In this document: positions 49,054-57,008 of the stretch, one piece after another
How the letters are laid out: every line of letters begins with the position of its first letter
Position numbering within the stretch: position 1 is the stretch's first letter
The notes under the pieces: model-generated
What the model was told of the DNA's origin: nothing
Databases searched by the model: none
The model's input: the letters and a program-made list of their open reading frames with translations, nothing else
Translations under genes and position numbers: made by a program
NCBI RefSeq assembly: GCF_026191185.1
Contig: NZ_JAPHOV010000001.1
Coordinates: 3,072,501-3,136,500 of the forward strand
DNA: 64,000 nt
Direction of reading: 5' to 3'
From: Legionella sp. PATHC032
Lineage (GTDB): Bacteria > Pseudomonadota > Gammaproteobacteria > Legionellales > Legionellaceae

Positions 49054-51030
49054 TTAACTCAAAGGATTTTCAAATTTCTGCAAGTATAAATAGCCTAATT
49101 GGTATGAAGCGTAATCAGTAATATGCCCTTCATCGCGATATACCGGAATCCCATTCAAATCGGCATAACAAACATCATCGCGACATTGAACTTTTTTAGG
49201 ATCTATTATTACCAATTGAGGGTATTTTCTTCGCATGTTATCAAACAATTGGTTTAACCAAATCTCATTGTCTGAACGGGTTAAAGTAAAGCGACACGCT
49301 TCTGAATTATAATGTTGTCTTAATTTAATATGCTTAAAAAAGCATTGATGTAAATTTCCATGCGTTAACGCGGTTGACTCGATTAATACAGGTTTCGCTC
49401 CAGAAGATATTATCACCCCAAGTGCTCTGTCCAAGGCATCTGCCAATCGCTTTTGGGTTAATTCTGCAGAATAATCATCACCTAATTGATTGATGATATG
49501 AGCTGACACGTAATTGCTCCATACTTGACCTATGATCACGTAATCATAATGATTCTCTTGAATCATGCGATAATATTTTTCCGTTTGATCATAACAGTCC
49601 TGATATATTTTATCTTTAAAATGCCACCAATCATAAAGATATATGCCTGGTAAGGAAATACAAGAAGAGGTCCCTTGAGCCAATATTGAAACACCGGCGG
49701 ATTTCCCTAACACATCCATAAACCCCCAATAATGATTGGAAAAAGAATCACCTATCATAAGGCCAGTCTTGCTATCTTGCTCTTTTGCTCCTATTTTGCA
49801 TTTCGACTCATTGTCTGCCTTGGTATTGTCTATGCATAACGTTCTGTATGGGCTTTCGTGATTCTTTAATTGTTTATAAACCCTAACCAGCTCCTGATTA
49901 AATCGTTGTGGATATCCAGAGTGTGATTTAATGACAAAAGAGCTTAAATGGGAAAATAAAACGGGAAGCAGGAATAAAAGCACAACCGTATAACGAAAAG
50001 GAATATGTCTGAATCTTTTCGTTGGTTTTTCTATATATCGCCAGGATAAATAAGCTAAAACAAAAATAATGCTATAGACTATAAATAAAACCTCAAACCG
50101 CTCTTCGATAGTTTGGTACCTTAAAACTGAAAAGACGACCCAATGCCAAATATAAAGAGAATAAGATAAAATTCCTATAAAAACTAATGGTCGAAAAGAG
50201 AGAGTTTTTACAATAACAAGTGAAGGAAAATTTGTACCTAATGCTATCAACAAACCCGTTGCAAAACATACAAAAAATGTATGCCAATTAGGATATCCAA
50301 GAAGAATATTATCCAGTGTCGCGGTATAAATAATAAAAAATAAAGCTGATAAGCCCAAAATAACTAAAATAGACTTATTGATTGAGAACTCAATTCGAGG
50401 GCTTAAAGCGATACAAGAGCCGATTAAAAACTCAAATATACGACTGGAAAATTGATAATAGTTTTGGGCAGGAGCCACCTGTGAGTAGTGCAAAGCCAGC
50501 AGAAAAAATAAAATGGCTAACCCATACACAACATAGATAACCTGCCTTTTATTTAGAAAACGATATACGGCATACATCACTAGTGGCAATATCAAATAAC
50601 ATTGCCACTCGATTGAAAGTGACCAGGTATGCAACAACGGAAGTTGATGAGTATCGGGTGAAAAATATCCGGTGGTTGTTTTATTAAAGAACAGATTGGA
50701 AATAAATAATGATGTTTTACGTGCGCTACGACTAAATTCAATTAAATCATCAGGTAAATAAAACAATAAACTTAGTAGAGTTGTCGCCACTATTAGAGCA
50801 ACAAAAACAGGCTGTAATCGCCATAACCTGCGGTTATAAAAATCGAAGAATGAAAAATCATTGCGATTCAGTGACTCATGGATAATAGACGTGATGAGAA
50901 ACCCTGATATAACAAAAAATACATCAACACCGATAAACCCTGATGGAAAAAGAGAGAGACCCCCATGATAAATTAAGACCAATAATATGGCGATGGCTCT
51001 TAATCCATCTATATCGGGTCTATAATTCAT
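49054..51030 (-). CDS. OafA/YrhL-type acyltransferase with C-terminal SGNH domain
   Basis: The 658-residue protein begins YRPDIDGLRAIAILLVLIYHG, the acyltransferase-3 signature with the catalytic His. About ten membrane helices run to ~365. A soluble SGNH-like domain follows: GLMIGDSFSNHYWGF (catalytic Ser block), YVIIGQVWSNY (Asn/Gly region), and YRDEGHITDYASYQLG (Asp-x-x-His near the C-terminus). Fused enzymes of this type O-acetylate LPS or other surface glycans. It is divergent from frgA across a 187-bp region that holds a Fur box, so iron might influence it too; this is unproven. Confidence 0.92.
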   Translation of the reverse strand: MNYRPDIDGLRAIAILLVLIYHGGLSLFPSGFIGVDVFFVISGFLITSIIHESLNRNDFSFFDFYNRRLWRLQPVFVALIVATTLLSLLFYLPDDLIEFSRSARKTSLFISNLFFNKTTTGYFSPDTHQLPLLHTWSLSIEWQCYLILPLVMYAVYRFLNKRQVIYVVYGLAILFFLLALHYSQVAPAQNYYQFSSRIFEFLIGSCIALSPRIEFSINKSILVILGLSALFFIIYTATLDNILLGYPNWHTFFVCFATGLLIALGTNFPSLVIVKTLSFRPLVFIGILSYSLYIWHWVVFSVLRYQTIEERFEVLFIVYSIIFVLAYLSWRYIEKPTKRFRHIPFRYTVVLLFLLPVLFSHLSSFVIKSHSGYPQRFNQELVRVYKQLKNHESPYRTLCIDNTKADNESKCKIGAKEQDSKTGLMIGDSFSNHYWGFMDVLGKSAGVSILAQGTSSCISLPGIYLYDWWHFKDKIYQDCYDQTEKYYRMIQENHYDYVIIGQVWSNYVSAHIINQLGDDYSAELTQKRLADALDRALGVIISSGAKPVLIESTALTHGNLHQCFFKHIKLRQHYNSEACRFTLTRSDNEIWLNQLFDNMRRKYPQLVIIDPKKVQCRDDVCYADLNGIPVYRDEGHITDYASYQLGYLYLQKFENPLS

Positions 51031-51152
51031 ACCACTTGCTCATTTACATAATTAAAGTAGAAAATATTACCATTTAACTCAGAATACAGAAACTTTTTCT
51101 CCAAAATCAAACTTTATCATCAATTAATAGTAATTTATTTACCGCCACCCCT

Positions 51153-51181
51153 TGCAAATGAGAATGATTATCATTTATATT
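51153..51181 (+). promoter_or_regulatory. Fur box overlapping the frgA promoter
   Basis: TTGCAA (51153-51158) and TATATT (51176-51181) are 17 bases apart. The spacer and -10 carry GAGAATGATTATCATTTAT (51160-51178), a close match to the 19-bp Fur consensus GATAATGATAATCATTATC. Fe-Fur bound here would block RNA polymerase. Confidence 0.85.
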
Positions 51182-51217
51182 TAATTTAGAACATAACAAT
51201 CCTTTCAGGAGATAATA

Positions 51218-52945
51218 ATGGCCTTGGCGTACGGTAATTTTCATGAACTCAGCCATCAATTACGCTTTTTACTATTTGAAATTGGCATAGGACTACCACA
51301 AAATAGTGTGGATTATTTTATTACCTTAGCTCATAAAAATACCCTGAACCGTTTACAACACGCGTCCATTAAGGAAAAATTAATTCAATCGACAATTGCC
51401 AGTCATCATGTCCATGATTTCATTGATCAATTGCAAATAAAACTGAAAAATTCAATGCCGGAAAGTACGTTCTTTCAATGGCGAAAAATCAGGGCAGCAT
51501 TAGATGAATCGATTGCTAATGAAGCCTTGGCTTACGCCTATAGGCAAAACTGGAACACCCAATTAAGAAATGAAGCCATGCACTACAAAAGTTTATGGGC
51601 GTGGATAAACAATGAACTGTCTCCGTATCAAACACTATTATTTTTGGAACAATGGGGCAGCTTAGCGCATCCTTATCACCCGGCATTCAGAGCAAAAATA
51701 GGATTTACGCGAAGAGAAGTACTCCAAAATTCGCCCGAATTCCAAGCTAAAGTCAGTGTGCATTGGTGTGCATTAAATAAAACAAAAATTCAATCAATCA
51801 AGCCTAAAATTGACTATATCAACCGAATTTCTCAAGAATTTCCCAAAGAATATTTTTATTGGCGAGAAAAATTGTTATTTAGCCACATAAATCCCGATGA
51901 ATATTATCCCATTCCTGTTCATCCCTGGCAGTGGCGAAATCAATTACAAATGGCTTTTGCTTCTTTAATTGATAATAAATCCCTCATCCTGTTACCTCAT
52001 CACCAAACTCTAATACCTTCTTTATCACCTGATATTATGATGCCAACAAAATCCACTCAATATACACTCAAACTGGCTACTACTTTAAGCACCTCATTGG
52101 CTGGAAAACTCGATAATTCGGATAACGTGGTATCGCTCACTAACTGGCTTGACTCCCTGTTAGCCAAATCAAACTATTACCAAAATACCTTGTTTATATG
52201 TAAAAACCTGGAGAGCATCAGCGCCGATGATCAAACTCTCTCTGAATACAATCGAAAAAAATTATTGTTTGGCTTATATCAAAACCCACTCCACAAAATA
52301 AGACAGAACCAAAGAGTAGTTCCATTACCTGCCTTATTAACTCACTCACCTTGTACCAACACACCATTACTCATTGAAATTATTAAAGCAAGCGATCTTC
52401 ACCCAATGGCTTATTTCACTGAGTATTGTTATAAGATGTTATTTGGACAGTTGCATCTATTGCTAAAATATGGGTTAGCACTAGAAGTGGAGCAACACAA
52501 TATTTTAGTTATCTTCGATGATAATAAACCTCAGGGAATAATTATAAAAGAGCCAAACAACCTTAAGATATGCCATCATGAATTATTTAAAAACGTTCAA
52601 AAACCCGACGTTTCAGACCACTTATCTATCTATACAAAAGATCTTAATAAAATTAGAACCCTTTTCATTCAGGGAACATTAAAAAATCATCTAAATCACT
52701 TGATTGGTTGTTTACGTGATGAGTATCAGATTTCTGAAAAAACTTTATGGGGATTAACTCGCCAAACCATGCAAACTGTATTTAAAGACTTACCCAAAGA
52801 CATTGAACCGCGTATTCTAAGCTGGCAGCAACATCTATTGCTTCATGATAACTGGGAACATCAACCTGAATTGCTATTAAGCCTGCATTCAAACCTCAAT
52901 CCAAATATTACAATAAAGGAATCCAATCCATTATCTGAGACCTAA
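51218..52945 (+). CDS. frgA: IucA/IucC-family NIS synthetase (Fur-regulated FrgA)
   Basis: The 575-residue protein carries the NRPS-independent siderophore synthetase motifs AHPYHPAFRAKIGF (~148-161), YYPIPVHPWQWRNQL (~230), MPTKSTQYTLKL (~288) and a C-terminal FhuF-like region including ALEVEQHNILV. Such enzymes join citrate or a dicarboxylate to amines using ATP. L. pneumophila frgA was described as a Fur-regulated aerobactin-synthetase-like gene needed for full intracellular growth; the Fur box upstream supports this name. It is a single gene: no transporter, oxygenase or receptor gene lies beside it. A related synthetase (lbtA) for legiobactin lies elsewhere in the genome. Confidence 0.88.
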   Translation: MALAYGNFHELSHQLRFLLFEIGIGLPQNSVDYFITLAHKNTLNRLQHASIKEKLIQSTIASHHVHDFIDQLQIKLKNSMPESTFFQWRKIRAALDESIANEALAYAYRQNWNTQLRNEAMHYKSLWAWINNELSPYQTLLFLEQWGSLAHPYHPAFRAKIGFTRREVLQNSPEFQAKVSVHWCALNKTKIQSIKPKIDYINRISQEFPKEYFYWREKLLFSHINPDEYYPIPVHPWQWRNQLQMAFASLIDNKSLILLPHHQTLIPSLSPDIMMPTKSTQYTLKLATTLSTSLAGKLDNSDNVVSLTNWLDSLLAKSNYYQNTLFICKNLESISADDQTLSEYNRKKLLFGLYQNPLHKIRQNQRVVPLPALLTHSPCTNTPLLIEIIKASDLHPMAYFTEYCYKMLFGQLHLLLKYGLALEVEQHNILVIFDDNKPQGIIIKEPNNLKICHHELFKNVQKPDVSDHLSIYTKDLNKIRTLFIQGTLKNHLNHLIGCLRDEYQISEKTLWGLTRQTMQTVFKDLPKDIEPRILSWQQHLLLHDNWEHQPELLLSLHSNLNPNITIKESNPLSET

Positions 52946-53094
52946 GTTCTAATTACAAAATCTTAACAGGAGTAGCCTTACAAACCCATGCGCTCTTGTT
53001 CCAATCTTAAAATATGAGAGTTTCTCAGAGCCGAGATGTGGATGCTATAAGTCAATAAATCCCAATTGATTTCTCAATAAGGTGACAGAGACAA

Positions 53095-53205
53095 TGGTAT
53101 TGTATAAACTAATTCACATACGCCATTTGAAACACTCAAATAATAGAGTATTGTTGGCACAATATATTCCCTCCTCAGCACTAAAAATAAAGAGGAGGAA
53201 CTAAT
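53095..53205 (+). CDS. possible 36-codon leader peptide before pgsA
   Basis: An ATG at 53095 after AAGGTGACAGAGACA opens a 36-codon frame ending AGG-AGG-AAC-TAA, 13 bases before the pgsA ATG. Its end contains GAGGAGG (53192-53198), which also pairs with CCTCCTC (53170-53176). It has no recognisable similarity, so this may be chance. Confidence 0.2.
53170..53198 (+). promoter_or_regulatory. 7-bp inverted repeat sequestering a GAGGAGG element upstream of pgsA
   Basis: CCTCCTC-N15-GAGGAGG is a perfect inverted repeat. The 3' arm looks like a ribosome site, but is 20 bases from the ATG at 53219, longer than normal. The rest of the 273-bp interval 52946-53218 shows nothing else recognisable. Confidence 0.35.
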
Positions 53206-53218
53206 TATCGTATAACAG

Positions 53219-53779
53219 ATGATACTAAAACATATTCCCAATACCTTAACATTGCTAAGATTAGCTTTAATAGCTCCTTTTCTAATGTATTTATTTCATC
53301 ATGAATACGTTAAGGCCTTTTATCTATTTATCGCAGCAGGATTAACTGATGGTTTGGATGGTTGGTTAGCCAGACATTTTCAATGGCAAAGTTTTTTTGG
53401 ATCATTTGTTGACCCTCTTGCCGATAAATTGTTAGTTGCCTCCAGCTTCATCTCTTTAGCTCTCTTAAACTCCTTGCCCTGGTGGTTAGTACTGCTTGTT
53501 TTTTTAAGAGACTTCACTATTTCAATGGGAGTATTGGCTTGGTACTACTTTATACAGCGCAAATTGGATTTTGAGCCCACTCGCCTTAGTAAACTCAATA
53601 CAGGTTTCCAATTAACTTTAGTGACTTTATGTTTGTTTGAATTAGCTTACTTTAGATTCCCCTATGATTTAGTTGATATACTCATCTATTTAACTGCCTT
53701 TACAACCGTTACTTCCTACCTTGATTATGTTTGGACCTGGGGCAAAAAAGCCTGGTCCCCCAAAGAATCGTTAAAATGA
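53219..53779 (+). CDS. pgsA: CDP-alcohol phosphatidyltransferase (PgsA-like)
   Basis: The 186-residue membrane protein contains the complete CDP-alcohol phosphatidyltransferase motif, DGLDGWLARHF...GSFVDPLADKL (residues ~41-70), with all catalytic Asp residues. The N-terminus IPNTLTLLRLALIAPFLMYL is typical of PgsA. It likely transfers glycerol-3-phosphate to CDP-diacylglycerol for phosphatidylglycerol synthesis. A closely related cardiolipin or phosphatidylcholine synthase cannot be fully excluded, because family substrate cannot be read from the motif. The stop overlaps the hda start (ATGA). Confidence 0.82.
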   Translation: MILKHIPNTLTLLRLALIAPFLMYLFHHEYVKAFYLFIAAGLTDGLDGWLARHFQWQSFFGSFVDPLADKLLVASSFISLALLNSLPWWLVLLVFLRDFTISMGVLAWYYFIQRKLDFEPTRLSKLNTGFQLTLVTLCLFELAYFRFPYDLVDILIYLTAFTTVTSYLDYVWTWGKKAWSPKESLK

Positions 53780-54468
53780 ATAAACAGCTGGCCCTGGCAA
53801 TAAAATTGAATGATGAGGCAACCTTGAATGACTTTAATTGGGGGAATAATACCTTGTTGCAACAACAATTAATTGAAATGCTTTCTTTTAAGGCCGATAG
53901 GTTGCTCTATCTTTGGGGCCCTAAAGGAAGCGGCAAATCCCATTTACTGCAAGCTTGTTGCCAAGCTATTAATTTAACCCAATCAGCCATTTACCTTCCT
54001 TTAGCTTTTTTAAAAGAATGGGGACCACAAAGCATTGAAGGATTAGAAGATCAAACTTTAATTTGTATCGATGATATTAATACCATTGCTAACGATTCGG
54101 CCTGGGAAGAAGCTTTATTCCATTTATATAATAAGATAAAGGACTCTGAACGTTCGCTTTTAATTATATCGGGCAATCAGCCGCCAATAAAATGTGACAT
54201 TAAACTTGCGGATTTACGCTCCAGACTAAGTTGGGGATTAGTTATCCAGTTGAATGAATTAAACGATGATGAAAAAATAAACACACTCAAAATGCGCGCA
54301 GCAAAACGTGGATTTGAACTTCCAGAGAGTGTAGGACATTTTTTATTAAACCGGTGTTCTCGAAACATGCATGATTTATATGAGCTCCTCAACCGGCTAG
54401 ATGATGCATCTTGGGAAGCTCATCGTAAAATTACTATACCTTTTGTTAAAAATATTTTGAAAATATAA
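53776..54468 (+). CDS. hda: DnaA-related regulatory inactivator Hda
   Basis: The 230-residue AAA+ protein starts at ATG 53776, inside the pgsA stop (ATGA). Walker A is LWGPKGSGKSHLLQACC, Walker B is LICIDDINTIA, and the sensor/arginine region is ADLRSRLSWGLVIQL. The N-terminus QLALAIKLNDEATLNDF contains the QLxLxI-type clamp-binding motif. It has no DNA-binding domain IV, which separates it from DnaA. With the DNA-loaded beta clamp, Hda stimulates ATP hydrolysis by DnaA. Confidence 0.92.
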   Translation: MNKQLALAIKLNDEATLNDFNWGNNTLLQQQLIEMLSFKADRLLYLWGPKGSGKSHLLQACCQAINLTQSAIYLPLAFLKEWGPQSIEGLEDQTLICIDDINTIANDSAWEEALFHLYNKIKDSERSLLIISGNQPPIKCDIKLADLRSRLSWGLVIQLNELNDDEKINTLKMRAAKRGFELPESVGHFLLNRCSRNMHDLYELLNRLDDASWEAHRKITIPFVKNILKI

Positions 54469-54477
54469 GGGGTTATT

Positions 54478-54505
54478 ACTCTCATTTATAAGCTTATTTG
54501 AGAGT
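54478..54505 (+). terminator. weak hairpin after hda
   Basis: ACTCTCA-N14-TGAGAGT is a perfect 7-bp stem 9 bp after the hda stop, with an inner AAGCTT palindrome. There is little T-run, so it may be a weak terminator. The rest of 54506-54749 shows nothing recognisable. Confidence 0.4.
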
Positions 54506-54749
54506 TTCAATGAGAACCCACCGTAATCCTTTTATCATTTTCTATATATTACCTACCGACAGAGTTAATGATGTGGCAGATTCATGGAGTTACGACAATT
54601 ACGACACTTCAATTTGACAAAAATGAAAACGAGTCTATATTTATAGAGTTGCACAATTTTTTATCTGCTATTCGCTATTACCTAGATAATTTATGGATAA
54701 ATTATACAGCGAACTATTAAAGCGAAAAAAATGTTTCATGGAGAGAGCA

Positions 54750-55550
54750 ATGAACAAACACGATGTTAAAGCTATTCACTCATACGTTGTAGATGAAGAA
54801 GATAAAAAAATCTCCTTAAAATTAATAAGTAAATTATATCACTTCCTCTCCAAGTATTATCACCTAGCCAACCAAGAAGAATTTATAGGTTTAATCATAC
54901 AGCCTGATTTGTATGGGGAGTTGACGGTTCTCTATGGAGAAAATAAAGAAATAGCTGGATTCAGTCGTAACTGCAGGCAATCTATTGATTTGGGAAAAAA
55001 ACAAGTGACTTGTTATATCGCTTATATGTACCTAAATCCTGAATACCAAATTCATGCATCTATTAAAAGTGCTGGCCTCACTCAGGCGATAAAATACAAG
55101 TTAGCTAATCCTCAAGAGGAATTGGCTTATATAGCATTTGCCAACAACCCCTTAACTTACGAATTTATTTATCAATTGAGCGACCTAATATATCCTAAAC
55201 CATTACAAAGGGTTCCAGATCAAATATTGACTGTTCTAAACGCCCTTAAAAAACAAAATGGCTGGATTTCAACCAATAATCATCCTATGGTTGTCAATTC
55301 CCCATTGGTTCCTTTAAGAAGTCAACTCTCAAGAATTAATGAAGAAAGTAGTGAATTAAAAGAGTTTTATATGTCGGCTAATCCCGATTATTTGCAAGGA
55401 AACTCCCTTTTAATCTATATGCCTTTGCATTTAGCTAACATAGGCTATGGATTGAATCATTATGATTCTGACTCCTACCATAATCAGAAACAGCATCATC
55501 AAGGCCCTTCTCATCGTAAACGCTCTCCTGCTTCCGATTTGAGGAATTAA
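54750..55550 (+). CDS. Legionella-type protein with GNAT-acetyltransferase-like region
   Basis: I use ATG 54750, because GGAGAG lies 4 bases upstream (266 residues); ATG 54693 would add 19 residues without a ribosome site. Residues ~80-150 (GFSRNCRQSIDLGKKQVTCY, then MYLNPEYQIHASIKSAGLTQ) resemble the beta strands and acceptor loop of a GNAT fold, but I see no clear R/Q-x-x-G-x-G/A acetyl-CoA loop, so activity is uncertain. The C-terminus is His/Ser/Lys-rich (QKQHHQGPSHRKRSPASDLRN). Its last 116 bases overlap the 3' end of the convergent gene at 55435-56748. It is one of three adjacent effector-like genes. Confidence 0.55.
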   Translation: MNKHDVKAIHSYVVDEEDKKISLKLISKLYHFLSKYYHLANQEEFIGLIIQPDLYGELTVLYGENKEIAGFSRNCRQSIDLGKKQVTCYIAYMYLNPEYQIHASIKSAGLTQAIKYKLANPQEELAYIAFANNPLTYEFIYQLSDLIYPKPLQRVPDQILTVLNALKKQNGWISTNNHPMVVNSPLVPLRSQLSRINEESSELKEFYMSANPDYLQGNSLLIYMPLHLANIGYGLNHYDSDSYHNQKQHHQGPSHRKRSPASDLRN

Positions 55551-56748
55551 AGTGAAAGGAATACACATTAGAACTTGTCTTTAATCCAGTAGTACCTTCT
55601 AATTTCTTTTCAGGAGCCTGGTGTACACTCATCTCCTTCATTTGTTTGCCGATGTCTATCAGTTTATTCTCCAAATTAGCCACTTTCGAGAGCAAATCCG
55701 AGGTAGTCATTACCTTTTCATCAAGGTTGTTTAGTTTTTTCAATTCTTTGTCCATTTTCGACTTTCCACATAATTTTTCTATTTTATCCTCATCCAAACC
55801 AAACCATTCGCTAACGAGTTTATTTACTCCTACGCGTTGTACATACCAATACAAACTAAAGGCAGCCAAGCCAACAATCACACTAAATAATAAAACTGGC
55901 CAAAATGTAGGTGTAACAGAAGTCATAACCAGAGCCAGCATGAAGGTCGCTACTGATTGCCCGGCAAAAAAACCCCCACCAAAAAAGAGTATTCCAGATA
56001 CTCCAGAAACTATTGTTTTAGCGACATCCATTTTTGGGCTATTCAGTGCTAAATCAAATTTCTCGCCAGCTTTTACTAAAGACTTGACGCGATCTTGCAG
56101 CATCACAAGGGTTAAATGTAACTCGTTCAACTCCTCCATTGACATGGAAGCAAGAGAAAGGCTGTCAATTTTTTTTCTAATTGCCTTAATTTCTTCCATT
56201 TGCAGCAGGTATAAATCCAATAGCTTGGGGGTATCGGTTAACTTTATTTCCAGGTTTTGAGAGACCTGGACTAAATCAAATCCATAAAATACAACAACGG
56301 ATAAAGCGGAAAATAAAATACCTGCGCAAAGGACAAACCAGGCAGGGAAGGGTAATACAGCCATCATGGTTGTAATGCTGTCAAAACCCTCGCACGCAGC
56401 TAATAATGTCCCAGCTATTGCCAAAAGCCAGAATTTCAACTTATTAGAGACAGGCGGTTCTTTTTCTACAGGCTTAATTTCCTCATCCGATCCATTCAAT
56501 GAAGTATTTAAGTCACGTAGCAACTCGGCATACAAAGCAGCCTCTATGAACTCCCTTTTCTTTTTCATTGTTTTTGAAATTTTGGATAAATTGGAAAGAT
56601 CAGTGGTTAACAGTTGAATTAAGCATGAAAAATCAATTGACGAACTCCCATTCGCTAAATTGGAAGACTCAAATCCACCCAAATTTAAGTAATCGTTTAA
56701 TAATTCCAGAGAACGCTGACTTAGCTTAATTTTTTTTTCAAGCCCCAC
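55435..56748 (-). CDS. membrane-spanning coiled-coil protein, probable Dot/Icm effector (Lem29-like)
   Basis: I start at GTG 56748, with GGAG 6 bases upstream (437 residues); TTG 56760 is the alternative. A helical N-terminal ~100 residues precede a hydrophobic pair (KLKFWLLAIAGTLLAACEGF; WFVLCAGILFSALSVVVFYG). Next comes a helical segment, then a second hydrophobic pair (VSGILFFGGGFFAGQSVATF; FWPVLLFSVIVGLAAFSLYW). The C-terminal ~120 residues are Lys/Ser/Asn-rich and end in DSIHSLC. From memory, the corresponding L. pneumophila locus has been listed as translocated substrate Lem29; I cannot check this here. No enzymatic motif is visible. Confidence 0.6.
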   Translation of the reverse strand: MGLEKKIKLSQRSLELLNDYLNLGGFESSNLANGSSSIDFSCLIQLLTTDLSNLSKISKTMKKKREFIEAALYAELLRDLNTSLNGSDEEIKPVEKEPPVSNKLKFWLLAIAGTLLAACEGFDSITTMMAVLPFPAWFVLCAGILFSALSVVVFYGFDLVQVSQNLEIKLTDTPKLLDLYLLQMEEIKAIRKKIDSLSLASMSMEELNELHLTLVMLQDRVKSLVKAGEKFDLALNSPKMDVAKTIVSGVSGILFFGGGFFAGQSVATFMLALVMTSVTPTFWPVLLFSVIVGLAAFSLYWYVQRVGVNKLVSEWFGLDEDKIEKLCGKSKMDKELKKLNNLDEKVMTTSDLLSKVANLENKLIDIGKQMKEMSVHQAPEKKLEGTTGLKTSSNVYSFHFNSSNRKQESVYDEKGLDDAVSDYGRSQNHNDSIHSLC

Positions 56749-56953
56749 TTTATACTCCAAGCAAATTAACTCATAGAACCTGAGAACCTTAACCCGGTAA
56801 TCATTAAGGAAAGATCGATTTTAAGTACATATTTTATACATTTTTTATTAAATTAACATTAAGAGACATGTAATAGGACAAAAATAGTAATAAATAATTT
56901 CTGGTTATCTTCTACTCAAAAACGCACTAACAATATATGGCAAAAGCAAAAAA

Positions 56954-56989
56954 CGGCAATTGGTGATATTAAAACCAACCAAATTGCCG
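56954..56989 (-). terminator. rho-independent terminator after the POT transporter gene
   Basis: CGGCAATT (56954-56961) pairs with AATTGCCG (56982-56989), with partial inner GGT/ACC pairing. On the minus strand a T-run (TTTTTTGCTTTTG) follows. It lies 19 bp after the transporter stop. Confidence 0.75.
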
Positions 56990-57008
56990 AAAAGGGAAAT
57001 AAACAAAC

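Noticed and set aside
51218-52945. Legiobactin synthetase LbtA
   Set aside because: Same enzyme family, but lbtA lies with lbtB/lbtC transporter genes; here the gene is solitary with its own Fur box, fitting frgA.
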